DNA from: Hermatobates lingyangjiaoensis
Lineage: Eukaryota > Arthropoda > Insecta > Hemiptera > Hermatobatidae
Reading direction: 5' to 3'
Assembly: GCA_026182355.1 (NCBI GenBank)
Contig: JAPFBL010000068.1
Location: forward strand, 11,569,001-11,633,000
Length of the DNA stretch: 64,000 bases
Both the position numbers and the translations under genes were made by a program. Every line of letters begins with the position of its first letter. Position 1 is the first letter of the stretch. The notes beneath the pieces are model-generated. The model searched no databases. It was given only the letters and a program-made list of their open reading frames with translations, and was not told the DNA's origin. Below are positions 34,980 to 46,770 of the stretch, piece by piece.

Positions 34980-35050
34980 ACACACTATATTCTCTACTTT
35001 TTAGTTGAACCGTCATCAGGAGAGAAGAGATTGAGACAACAATCGCACTA
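34980..35050 (-). repeat. Family C repeat fragment
   Basis: On the minus strand CTCTCCTGATGA (CTGATGA at 35019-35013), spacer C, a GTT/AAC mini-stem, then an A-run in place of GAAA. It resembles 27600-27700. Confidence 0.5.
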
Positions 35051-37599
35051 TCAACAATCTATCCATATTTGATTTTTTTTGTACAAGTTCTTCACAAAGT
35101 TTTAATAAAAATATGTCCATTGTTTTGAAAATATTGTTGCATATTTGTATTTGAAATTTATGTTACTGATATAATTTCTTAGCAAATTATAACTAATATA
35201 GGTGACTATACAGAAAGGAAGGCATGTATGATAATACTGTATCTCAAAATCAATAACAATTAATTGTTACTTCTATAAGATAGATTCCTAAGACATCAAC
35301 TTATTCAAAATGGATTTAAATCTCTCTAAAATGAAAAGGAAGTGTTCTATTACTTTATTTTAAATTTGTAAAACATTTATATATATTTATACCACATTGA
35401 CAACTGTTGCTAGCAACTTTAGAATCAATAAATATCCATAGGTTTGATAAGCTGTTATTATTGATGAGAACAAATAATAACATTTCATAACATCCTCAAC
35501 TAATTCTTATTGTCTGTTTTGTTACAGGTATGATCATGCTTATCTATGATACAATCAAAATCAATTAACTGGAATCATTGATTGGAGTAAGTAATATATT
35601 TTATTTATCTTATGTCATTTATGATAATAATCAATTTATAATCACTATTTCATCTTTATGCATATTTCAGTTTAAAAGAACACCAATTTTTTTAAATAGG
35701 AAATTCTATAATTTCAATGAATCAAAATTTCAATTATTACAAATACTATAATAATGAATTGTTTAAACTTTAATCAGATCAGGCAACAGATGAACAAGAT
35801 TTTTGTTATGTAAAAATTGTCTAAGCAGTCTTTCTTTTGAGTATTGATGTTTGCAGGTTTGATTCTTGCCTATAACACTGGAATTTTTTTTCATGAGAAG
35901 GTGTCATAACTTTCATGTATCCCATTCTTTAGTATTAAAAGAATTTTGATACTTGTAACTGATAAAGAAGAGAGATGACTGATTAATCGGAATTACAATG
36001 CTCATGCGCTTGTTTCTTAGTTTGTAAACTTAAGGGATTTATTACTCTGAAATAAACATCTAAGCCACAAAATACTGATTAATTTCTATCAGATACCTCT
36101 GACAGCTATCAATATTTGAATTGAATAACAACTTTATATTAGAAATATGGCTGTCATCTTTAATAATCATTGATAAACCAACTAAATCATGTTGTTATCG
36201 ATTATGGGGATAAACATACGATTTTGGAGCCCATACATAAGTGTGCTGTAATGGATCACGTGTACCCTATGACAAGGCTCAAAAATTGCTTGAATATGTC
36301 GCAATAAAGAAAGCTGCTTTTTGATGACTAATATATTTTAAAATACCTTCAAAATAATTATCCATCTGAATAAGTGTAATTTTTAAGAAGAAAATAAGTA
36401 CATATTAGCCAAACAAATACCTCGCTCATATCAGCCAAATGTTTAAAGGCCAAAACAAAGACTAAGTCAACATCACAAGTTGTTCATTGCTTCTGTAACA
36501 GCGTAGTGAAGCCACAGCATCCCAAGGACCGAAACAACGAACGGTTAAGCATTCGTACCTTCATTATCAGATATCTCATTTTCGAAGAGTCAGATTTTTT
36601 TTCGTAAGCATGTTATTTTGTGTATTATTATTAAGTATTAACAGTTGCAAATATACATTTTTCATTTTTATTTTACGCATAAAAACTACAAATGTATACG
36701 TATTGACTGCTTTGTTTTTTCGCGTTCTATGCATTTTAATACTATAAAATAAAATTAGGTTTCGGTAAGTGCTCTGGCTCTAATCAAACATTGAAGTGAA
36801 GGGCTATTTCAAATCTATTTCTGAGGCCTTCGCACACTGATTATTAGAAATCATATAATAATCTATAAATAAGGAAAATATAATCTAAGCATAAACATTT
36901 TTATAAAATAATAAATGTAGAAGCAGAACTTTGCTGAGTATTGTTTAATGCGAGTTTTTTAAACATGAATAAAAAAAGAATCTTAAAAAATTATCATTGA
37001 TCGATATTATTTTCCAAATATGCAATTTTCCAATGCTAAAGGTAATAAAGTGGTTGTCCACAATGAATATTTATGTAGAAAAAGGAGCCCACATAAAATA
37101 ACCAATCCCAAGAATGCTGTAGGATTTTTATATTGTACAGTGGTGGTTACTATCCCAGGAACATCAACTTAGCAAACACACAAACTGGAACTTAATAAAC
37201 CGCACTATTCTCTGTTGCAACATTTCATTTTAATATTCATCAAATTCATTGACTATTGCTAAATTTTGTTATACACAAATTCATATTTCATTTTACGAAT
37301 TTGGTTTTTATTCTTGTCTGTACACTCAAAACTTGTCACTTAATATATAATTACTCATTAATGCTGGTACAAAAAGTATTGACGTTTTCATCCTTTGAAT
37401 GAGGTAACAAACACTTATAATCTTACTCATTGATTTTTGTAAAAGTCGTTAGATTATATGATATGATTTGGCCCATATGTATATATAGGTATATACACAC
37501 AAAATTCTTGCACAAGTTATTTAACTAATTTCATATTAAATAAACATTAAAATTGTTTATCTTACCAAACAAGTTATGCCACCTAATAGGAATTTATTA
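35051..37599. other. AT-rich gene-free stretch
   Basis: No frame of note in more than 2 kb and no recognised repeat. Confidence 0.5.
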
Positions 37600-37960
37600 G
37601 CTACAGAAGTTGTTGGCGAAGTCTTGTTGCTAGCGAAGTTAAAGTAATGTGTGGCCCAGTCGGCAAGATGATTCCAACAGCCTTTGCACAGACCCTGTTA
37701 TTAACGATAATTTATTTTGCATATTTTATTTATACAACTTAATTTAATTTACTAATTGAGGAGACAGTAATGAATATGGGCAAATTCACTTTTAGCGCAA
37801 GCATCTCCTTGGGCAAAGGAGAGTTACTGTTATTCAAAAGAATTGAGACTCATAGTAGGGGGTAATTAGAGACAGGTGAAGTGTTGCCAATCAAATGACG
37901 CAATGTCAAGTCTTTTCGCGAGGCCTTCATCTACCTCTATTCCAACATCAGTCAGCTTGT
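37600..37960. other. GC-richer patches, candidate conserved non-coding element
   Basis: Two patches (37605-37710 and 37795-37960) with GGTAATTAGAG, CAGGTGAAG and CAAATGACGCAATG around 37860-37905. These resemble homeodomain, E-box and bZIP sites. Evidence is composition and motif density only. Confidence 0.33.
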
Positions 37961-38439
37961 CTTAGTCTAAATGTTTTGTCATTACAGACATGCAGTTATT
38001 AATTCTTGCTTCATCAATACATTTCAACTAACAAAGTTCTTTATTGTTGTTCAAGTTTCATGAAAAGAGGAAGAATATAAATACCAAATGTATTTAAAAT
38101 GAATTATTTACAACTATCAACATTTTTAATTATCTAGACAACGTTTTCCAAACCTTTCTTTAGGAACCAGTTATATCATTAATTTTTTTATAACCAATTA
38201 AACTTCTGAATAAGTTATTACTAATATAACTCAGTTGAATGCTACGAACTTATGATTACAAAAACTAAATTGGACTTATTACTAAAGGAGCAAAACTTTT
38301 AAATCTTTATTTTGTAATTTATTTTAGAACTTTCGGAAAACAATATATCCGGAAGAAAATATTTCTTTTTTCGACTCCAACTGAAGCAAGCTATTTCCCT
38401 AACCAATCTGGCTTATGTTATTTAATGAAAATAATTATT

Positions 38440-38760
38440 CATTTCATATTCCGTCTGTGTGTGCGTGGGTGCGTGGGTGGTGTGAGGGGTGGATATGTAT
38501 CCAAAAGTTTTTTAGAAATGCTGCAGTTTCCAATATTTGACAGATCATATTTTATTTTATATAAAATTGGTTTTATGGTATAGGTGTGACCTATTGTTTG
38601 GGGGCAATATTGCAAGATGAAAAAGTCACTTTGTTAGCTAAAATGGATAACTTATTTCTGATGAAGACCTAATTCTAGGATCATGAAATTTTGATATTAT
38701 CATGCAAAGTTCAATTTTCTGTTTCTTACAGAAAAATAGGCCTCTATGGGAGATGAAATA
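38440..38760 (-). mobile_element. Family A, diverged copy on the minus strand
   Basis: On the minus strand the order is CATCAGAAATAAG, AAAGTGACTTTTTCATC, CCCCCAAACAATAGG, a CACCCACGCACCC tract, then CACACACAGACGG at the edge, which matches the 3' half of family A. The terminal palindrome is missing. Confidence 0.6.
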
Positions 38761-39399
38761 TCAAAAAAATTAATAAAATGAAACATTTATAGTTTGTCTT
38801 TTATACTGGTTAGATACAATGTTAAGTGAACACAAATGATGACCAGGATTGAATACTTTTGACTTCAATAAAGGGACCCTAGGCTGATAAACTGATGGAT
38901 CATAAAGTAATCATGAAAACCGTGTAACACTTTATTTTCATGAGAGTGCCTAGACCAAGCAAATACCCGGGTATGAGTTAGTAAACAATTTCAAAATATA
39001 TGGAAACATATTCACAAGAGTAGAACTCCTGTCCAATTTAGTTTAATAAGTACATTCCTAATGTACTTTCATTTGGTGAGCATATCACCTTGGAAAGAAT
39101 AATGATTTTTGTAAAATCATACCTTTAAATGAGATAAAAATAAGGTACTCCCCATCTACATTTATGTGGGAACTTAAAATCTGAAGTAGAATTTAGTTGC
39201 TATAGCAAATATATTATGACAGGTATAGCCATCGTTCGAGTCCGATGAGATTCAGGGCCTCAGTTTTATATTTTACTAACATGTCAGATTAATCAATGAT
39301 TTCATGTTTTTTATAACTTATAAAATTATTTTAGCTATATTTAAACAAATGAAACAGAATTTATTCAAATGTGTTCATAGAGAGATTAAAATCCAAATT

Positions 39400-39572
39400 A
39401 AAACTAAAGGGACACTATATCGCTCGAACGACACTATCCAACGAGTTGCACAGTTCATTGTTAGTCGTATCTCGACCAAATCCTCTTGTATCGAGACAAA
39501 TGTTGGTTCAAAATTTACTTCGTATATAGAAAATTCGTATGTGAGTGCACGTTCATAAGTCGAGGTACCGTT
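39400..39572 (-). mobile_element. Pogo/Tigger-like MITE relic
   Basis: On the minus strand the sequence begins GGTACCTCGACTTATGAACG and continues with ACATACGAATTTTC, GATACAAG and CGAGATACGA. The GGTACCTCGACTTACGAAC opening with repeated TACGA phrases is typical of non-autonomous pogo-like elements; the link is from memory. The extreme tip and the other end are lost. The 84-codon frame across it is not a gene. Confidence 0.45.
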
Positions 39573-39791
39573 CTTAGTATATTTCTTTTATGCATGCATT
39601 GGTACGAATACACGTTTAGTGTATAACGATAACAGAATTCGTACGGAGTATACTGCTTAAATTTCTCTGAAATTACTGGAAATTTTTAGTTATCACATTT
39701 TACCTTCAAATAATCAAAAATATATACCACAATGTAAAATTTTGTACACACAATATTACACAATAGTCCATACATTTTGTAAAATTTGTAC

Positions 39792-40203
39792 CTTTATAGT
39801 GCCACAAGTTCTTGTAAAATATTTTTAAGCCCATACATGCAAAAGAAAATTTTTTATTTTTTGTCTTCTCCATCGAAAAATTTCTTTTCTCTCTCTCTCC
39901 AGTGAACATCGTATTTCTTCCTCTACATTTATAGTCTAACTCACCTACTGTTTATCCCTATTATGTAGGCTCGCCTTTATTATTTTAACTCTAGGGTAGT
40001 CGCTTTTAAAATCTTTCTAAGTCCATACCCACGGCCATACAACACATCAAAAGGGTTCTAACTTCTGTTCTCCTGTATCTTTATAGTGCCACTAGTCTTT
40101 ATAAATTTTTTCTAAGTCCATACATGCAAAAGAAAATTGTTCATTTTTTGTCTTTGCCATAGAAAAATTTCTTTTTTCTCTCTCCATTGAACATCGTATT
40201 TTC
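39792..40203 (-). repeat. Local direct duplication of about 126 bp, 287 bp apart
   Basis: Copies at 39792-39917 and 40079-40203 are roughly 80% identical, and a partial third copy lies near 40005-40033. Minus-strand frames through the two full copies give similar peptides (EREKRNFSMEKTKNKKFSF and EREKRNFSMAKTKNEQFSF). The shared peptide follows from the shared DNA; coding is not shown. Confidence 0.6.
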
Positions 40204-40399
40204 ACAATACTGTTCACAACTGTATACAATGCAATATGGAATTTTGTGAAATCTGAAATTTTGACATTCAGACAGACGACTGAAGAAGGGGCACAAATCA
40301 TACAAGTACCTTGGTTGGCTGGAGGAGTCGCTCAGCCGTTGTCGATACGACCTTGTCGACAACGTGGACACACATCTTGTCGGATGAAGTGTTTAAGGA

Positions 40400-41779
40400 A
40401 TATTTAAGACGTTTCTAGTTACTATTATATAATACATACTTGAATGATTGCTATTAGACGACATTTACATTTATTAAAGTGTAAACACACTTAATAAATA
40501 TCGTAAAACTAGTGACGTTCAGTCTAATGTAAACAGTTTTATTATATCCAAAAGCAACCCTCTACTTTGGGCGTTGAAAATCTCATTCATTTTAATATCT
40601 AATTTTAAAAATTAAATTATTAGCTTATCAGTGTACATATTCACTGAGCTATTCACTTCTACAAAGATCAGCTCTCATAATGATGTAATGACTTCATTCC
40701 GAGCAATGTGCTTGTAAATCTATGTACATAGTAGTATTCTCAGTATGATAAACATTTCAATAAGAAACACAATAAGCACTTTTTTGGTATAATTATGTAA
40801 TTTTTATTCATAATCCTCTACTTGGAAAGTAAGATGCTAGGATAGCGCTTCACGTTGTGCACTCCCTCAGAATTTCTTATCACTCAGATTGTTTCTTAGA
40901 TTGAGCTTGAAGACTGCCTGAATAGGCTCAAAGTTGCTAAGTTTTGTGCTTACGTATTCTTCAAGAAAAAATTTCCTCCACGCACTATCATTATATTCCA
41001 GAATAACACTTGTAGAACTACTATCTGCTAATTAATGTATTTATTTTAAAAAAAAAATCCCATTGCTTACTTTTGTATAATTTATTATGATTCTTCTAAT
41101 GTATATTTACAATTTTAATTTCACATATTATTTTCCAATGTTACTTTAACAAACAACCATTTCTGTTTGAGTTGTTCGGGATGCTGAAATGGTAGATGTA
41201 GGAGCGGATACACTCTCCACAGCGGATACACACAATGAGTATGTTAGGAATATCATGGATCTGAAGAGAGAGTACTCTCTTGTAAGAAGAGAGGGTCCAA
41301 GTCCCGTCGTGTTAAAAGTTTTTCCAATACTAGACTGCATCATTTCGTCGTAATTATTTTCCATTTATAAGAATGAAGCTATATGAATAAAGCTTCATAT
41401 ACTATATAAATATTACTATATAAATAGCATAAACTATTTATGTTATTTATATAGTTAATGCTATAGTTACGTACTTCAGTAGAGGAAATATTAAGATTAA
41501 ATGAAAGTGTCTTGTGAAACACATTATTTAGGTAGAATTAAGGGAAAGATAAGGTAATAGTGCAGTAATAATGCCTCATACTTATTCTTCCAATAAAAGA
41601 AAATTTTTGCGAGATTTTCATTAAAGCTTAAATAAAGTGATTTTAGGAAAGTGCAACTATTGTTATAAATTTACGTTTTGGAAATAAAATATAAATATGT
41701 ACGTAGTTATAAAGGGAAAATTATTTTTTTCAATATATTTTCATTGTTTAATTTAATTATAAAAAAAGATTTTATAGGA
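40400..41779. other. AT-rich stretch with a small GC-richer patch at 41160-41340
   Basis: The patch holds GGTCCAAGTCCC near 41297, weakly like a Pol III B box, without a convincing A box. A short hairpin of (T)ATATAGT type lies at 41415-41455. No gene seen. Confidence 0.35.
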
Positions 41780-41970
41780 AGTGAAGAAAAATAGGGGAGT
41801 ATGTGCGGACAGTTTGGTAAGAGAGGCATGGAGTAAGGCGCAAGTGAAGGGTTCACCGGGGCCTACTTTCCATGGCCCGCTCTCTTCAGGAAACACTTGC
41901 CCAAAGGCCAGCGCTGCTTCTTGTTTTCGGCCTCACGTCATCCAATTAGCTGCTCTTCCTTCTTAGATCC
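41780..41970. other. GC-rich island, candidate conserved non-coding element
   Basis: About 190 bp with CACCGGGGCC near 41854 and GGCCAGCGCTGC near 41906. The 61-codon plus-strand frame here has no domain. Confidence 0.33.
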
Positions 41971-42240
41971 CTTGCAATGGAATTTCATTCATCAAAGTCG
42001 ACTTTGAAAAATTACGAACCTTATTTATTAGGCAGTATTTATATATGTTATAAACTCCCCGAAAACTCGAAATCCAGGCACTAAAAACGTGATTCTCTAT
42101 ACATTGTCCAAAGCATAGAAAATCCAAAAAACCATCAATTTCCAGCTTTAATGTTCAAATAAAACATTAAGATTGATTGGTTATTTTAAAACAATGTGAT
42201 TTCTGTTCAAAAAATTGGAATGTTATTTCAACTATTTATT

Positions 42241-42450
42241 GATATATATAAAAAGATTTCACATAAACATGTGAAACAACAATGAATGATCAAACCACAA
42301 TATGAAATGGGAAAACAAGACTAAGATCTTGCAACCGTAACAAGCAGTCTTCGTCAGTTGGGTTTTTGACTCTGACGAAGACCGCTTGTTGCGGTTGAAA
42401 GATCTTAGTCTTGTTTTCCCATTTCATATTGTGGTTTGATCATTGATTAT
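42241..42450. repeat. Family B repeat, best palindromic copy
   Basis: Two units face each other: arms 42279-42357 and 42372-42447, about 95% complementary, with a 14-bp centre. The right unit has the most complete core in the window: CTGACGA at 42372-42378, spacer A, stem GACCGC/GCGGTT fully paired, GAAA at 42397-42400. In the left unit GAAA has become GCAA. Outer parts read GATTTCACATAAACATG on the left, ending in TA-rich DNA on both sides. Confidence 0.9.
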
Positions 42451-42539
42451 ATATATGTACGTATGTAATATTATGTATATACGTATATTACAGATTAGAT
42501 ATACATATACATAAATTGTAAAAAGAAGCAGCAGCTTCT

Positions 42540-42700
42540 GCTCTCACGATTTTTGAGCTGGTGGACTCGATCTTGCGGGCTATTCTTCTATCTTGTGGTT
42601 GGAGCTTCGACATCAATTATCCAAGGGACATCAATTCATACGAGTTTTCGACCATAATTACATTAGTCATCGTCGGGTAAATTCTTCTTCTGGAAGGATG
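42540..42700 (-). repeat. Repeat D with structured motif
   Basis: On the minus strand CCGACGA (42676-42670, one base off CTGANGA), spacer T, stem GAC...GTC extended by a T-G and an A-T pair, then GAAA (42649-42646). The surrounding sequence does not match families B, C or E. Confidence 0.5.
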
Positions 42701-42990
42701 CTTATATAAACTTCCATAGTGGATGTGATTTTTGATTGGTCCAATAAACTTGCCTTATTGATCAATCAATAATTGATTGACCCTTTATGCATTCAACCCT
42801 TTGAAATAAGGAAGAACTTTGTAGGTTCCTTTTTTCATAATATTTCTCTGAAAAGAATAAGAGAAATATTGTAATAATTTCTCTTATAACATATTATTTA
42901 TATATGTATATTTATTGATATAAATATATGGTTCTTATTTTTACATTATTTTGATGAATATAACATTGTAACATAATATTTATAAATTAA

Positions 42991-43023
42991 TTACTTTACT
43001 ATAAGTAAATTATAGTGATCGTG
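42991..43023 (-). mobile_element. Family A 3' terminus fragment
   Basis: TTACTTTACTATAAGTAAAT then TATAGTGATCGTG matches the reverse complement of the family A end with one or two changes. The rest of the element is not recognisable, so this is a solo end or a badly decayed copy. Confidence 0.6.
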
Positions 43024-44579
43024 CTTTAGAATAATATTGAACAAAATTATGTTGTACATATATATCGTTTAATAATATTAATTTTAAGTTAGTGTCATGC
43101 CTGCGGTTGAAATAAAAATAAATATCAACAAATTAAACCTTGGACAGGATCCTATCTTCCAGAACGAACACAATACTTCAGTAGTGTTTCGCTCTTATTA
43201 AATGTTGTGTTACTGAAGAAGGTATAGATTGGAAAAAAGCAAATGGGGATCTTGATTCGATTCCCACGGTTCTTTAAACTGCACGTTGCCATTTCGAACA
43301 AAATTAGTTTATTATGCAAAAACGGCACGCATGGGAAATTATATCTTAAATATTTTTATTCTAGAAGTACAAGTAATTTATAAAAATAATAATTTATATT
43401 AATAAACAATTTATAGTTGAATTTCTTTTATTTAATCTTTAGTATAATTATATATTATAATTTTTATTATCACTCTCAAACTGCCTCTCGCAAGTCAAAT
43501 TTAGCTGTTCTATGAGTACAGTGCTCATGTTTTAACCTTAAAAATGTAAATAAAAGAGGATGTTTTTTATTGTTATTTTAATTAAGCTAATTTTGAATTA
43601 ATCGTGATTCACGATTTATCATTCTTGTTATTTATTGATTTTTTCTTTTTTCAATTATTATTTTTGTTATCTATTAACTCTCTTGCCCTTTTATTTTGAT
43701 CATGCCTGCAATGGCTTTTTTTTCGTTCTTTATTTATACCTCTCTTTTTACCTCTCTTCTTTTATTTATAATTTTGTAATTATTTTCATTTAAAATGTTT
43801 TTGCTGTTTGGCCAAGTCCTCAGTTATTTTTTCCACAGTTATCTTTACATGTTCCTTTACTCTTTACTCTTTATTTTATATTACCCTTTTTCCTCATCAT
43901 ATCGTTTACCATTCTTAATCCCATGTATTCTTTCTAGAATTTACAATTGAAATAAATATCATTTTAAACCTTGGGTTTGATTCATCATAAACAGAATTGT
44001 AACAGACTTCTTGAAGTGAATTGAAATGTGATAAGCGTAGACCTGTTCTTTTAATTAGGCATATGTATCTGCAGCTGCATTTTTAGCTAAGCTTACTGCA
44101 TTGGGTACATTGTCTCAATCTATTTTTTTCTTTTCATAATAGTTGAAAAGCAAAAATTAAAAACTGTTAGTGTTAAACTTTATTTATTAGCTTAATTATT
44201 TTCATGTTGAAAAAAGTCACAACTGATGTAAGCCTTTTCCTTCCACAGTTTAATGATAGAAATTAAATTGGGTTAGATGATTAAAACTTATAATTTAATT
44301 TGCTGCTTATTTTTCATATATTCTACTTAAACTAACCCATATTGATATGTTTTGGAAGTTCTGCTCCTTATTACTTGATTTTTTAAATATTTTTATCAGA
44401 TTTCTCTAACAATTTCTGAGGTTCATGTATTCATATCCTTGTCCAGTTGGTAACTAGTTAGATTTATCCTTGTTCAGAAATTCCGGTTGAAGTGTTTTTC
44501 TTTTAATAATAAGTGATGTCGAGTGTTTTATAGATGTTAAATAAGAAATTATATGGAAGTGAGTTTCAACTCATAAACG
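43024..44579. other. AT-rich gene-free stretch
   Basis: T-rich on the plus strand from 43600 to 43960. No frames, repeats or motifs supported. Confidence 0.5.
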
Positions 44580-45030
44580 CTCTTTATGAGGGGATGGGGG
44601 AAAGAGGAGGTGTCATTGGGGTGAGAAATACTTGGGCAGTAGATCTATTCTCAAAGAAGACCCCTTCAGTAAGTTGTATAAAAGCGAATCTTCAGCTTAT
44701 ATGGCTAAAGTTTCAAAAATATTTATTTATTTCTGTATAATATTTGATGGTGAATGCAGGTGTTGGGGATATCTTCCTATTATGGGTGGTGGGGAAAGGA
44801 AAGCGTTCGAGTTGGGTAAGGACTGGGTAATGAATTTCGGGCAGCATGAACTGAGATATTTCCGAATAAGGCGAACTGGAGAGAAGGAAGATAAGAGTTG
44901 GAAACCTGTGAGGCAAGGCTTACCCAAGCGACGTAGCCACTGGTGCCAGGACGCAGGCCTGCAGTGCTACTCGTCTGCTCCGCAGCCTGACGCTCTGGTC
45001 CTCTCGTCTACACTCGCTTTTCTACAGTCA
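44580..45030. other. GC-rich island, candidate conserved non-coding element
   Basis: About 450 bp, GC-richest at 44905-45015 (CCAGGACGCAGGCCTGCAG near 44946). Frames of 146, 68, 67, 66 and 66 codons overlap here on both strands; none has a domain, and crowding on both strands is what high GC gives by chance. An exon is possible but unsupported. Confidence 0.38.
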
Positions 45031-46439
45031 AATCTCTGCTTCACAGTATTCATTGCAAAATACTTTAAATAGCCTTTCTTAAAAGGCTCATACATTTTAC
45101 TCATGTACATTTCGTGAGTACTTTCTACTGTCTGACAGAATTGAACTTTATGCACCATGATTTTCACCTGTTTAATAATAAACTTCTCAAAAGCTGCACT
45201 AAATTTCCTTCACAGAATATGTTTCATATGAGTCTTCTTTCTTACATTAGATATGTCTTATAGATTTTTATTTTAAATTTACTTGTTTGCCCATTTCTTT
45301 AAGTAGCAAACATTATTAAGTAGATGTTTCTTCGATCCTGCAATATGTTTCACATACATATATTGAGAAGAATCATAATTATATAAATATTTAATAATAA
45401 AAATAGTTTTGAATGATAATTTATTTCTCATTCATAATGAATCAGAAATATTATTTTATCATTTATATAGATTACTCAAACAATGATCCATTTGGGGTTC
45501 CCTAAATGCAAAAATTCAGATATCTCTGCTCCTATATATAATTCAATTATTTTAAAGGGACAAAAAAAATAATTTCTTTTTTATTTACTAAATCTTCCAG
45601 TAATGAGTTTCGGTATATAGTAATCTACCAAAAAATAGGTAGCTTTTTGAAACTAATTACTGAGCACGTAAAATGCCACAAATTATAACGTTTGTTTTGT
45701 TTCTTTTGTTTTACATTCATTCTGCACAAAATCAATCTGCGTTCACACATATTGCTTCTCCTAAAAATAGCCAATGCAATCGACTTTTATAAGTAACATT
45801 CAATAATATAATTTATTAAAAAACTTTAAGAACTTGATGAAAATTGTAACTACGTCCGGATACTGGTTCAGAGATGATTCGTTCATCGATAGAAGATCAG
45901 ATTGTTTAGGTCCATTCCTTTAGGGCATGTGCGCCATATCTTCTGGGTCTTCAACAGCATTGTACTACTACTCCCTCTGTATCACTCAAACTGACTTTTA
46001 CACCAGTATACAGGAAGAACAGACACAATTTCAAGTCAAATTTATAGTGCTTATCATTTTTTTTAAAAGAAAGTCATTAAATATGTTTAGTTTATTGAGA
46101 CTGCCACTTATAAACTTGCTCTTTTATTTTGATTATGGCTACAAAGATATTTCTTTTTGTTCTTTTTTTATATTTATCATTTTATTCACATAGTATTATG
46201 TTATCTATAACGGATTTAAAGCTGCACAAAGATTAAACAAATGAGACGAAGTAAGTTAATGATACTATGACGACAACATCTGAAGCTAAAGTGTGATCGA
46301 GTGAGTCAAAGACAGTGCGCTATATTATTCTCATTACATATCATAATTCCCCTTTGCTGTGACTACTTTGCTAGAACCCAGATATAGATATATTACTGCT
46401 TATGTAAAATATAAAAACTCAAATTAATATGTTGTATTC
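45031..46439. other. AT-rich gene-free stretch
   Basis: The 88-codon plus-strand frame at 45927-46193 is hydrophobic and phenylalanine-rich, as expected from T-rich DNA. No gene called. Confidence 0.45.
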
Positions 46440-46770
46440 ATCTTGGGATCAACCACAGGGATGAATCTTTATTCATCATTCGGGATGAATAAACTGACAT
46501 ATAAACAAGTTGTATCCTTTCAGTCTTGCAGTTTCTTTGTGGCGTTTTTCATCATCAATGCTTATCCGTCCCACCAGAAGATGCTGTTACATAGATGAAG
46601 ACTACCTTACCCGCCTTTGAAGAGAAAGTGACATGGAGTTGCCTTTAACGTCTTCACTCCAGTCTCCGACTGGTTTTTCTCTTGTTCTGAAATCAGTTAG
46701 GCTTGGTTGACGCTTATCCGTTAGGTAATAGATTGCGCGACTCCTTAGTATGAGAGCTACCTTTTTTTGC
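46440..46770. other. GC-richer island
   Basis: More balanced sequence with a local GGGATGAAT/GGGATGAATAAA direct repeat near 46458-46490. No reading frame. Confidence 0.28.

Noticed and set aside
41160..41340. Second tRNA-derived SINE
   Set aside because: GGTCCAAGTCCC resembles a B box, but no A box, tail or duplication could be found.
44632..45072. 146-codon frame as a gene
   Set aside because: It has no domain and overlaps several frames on both strands in a GC-rich patch, as expected by chance.
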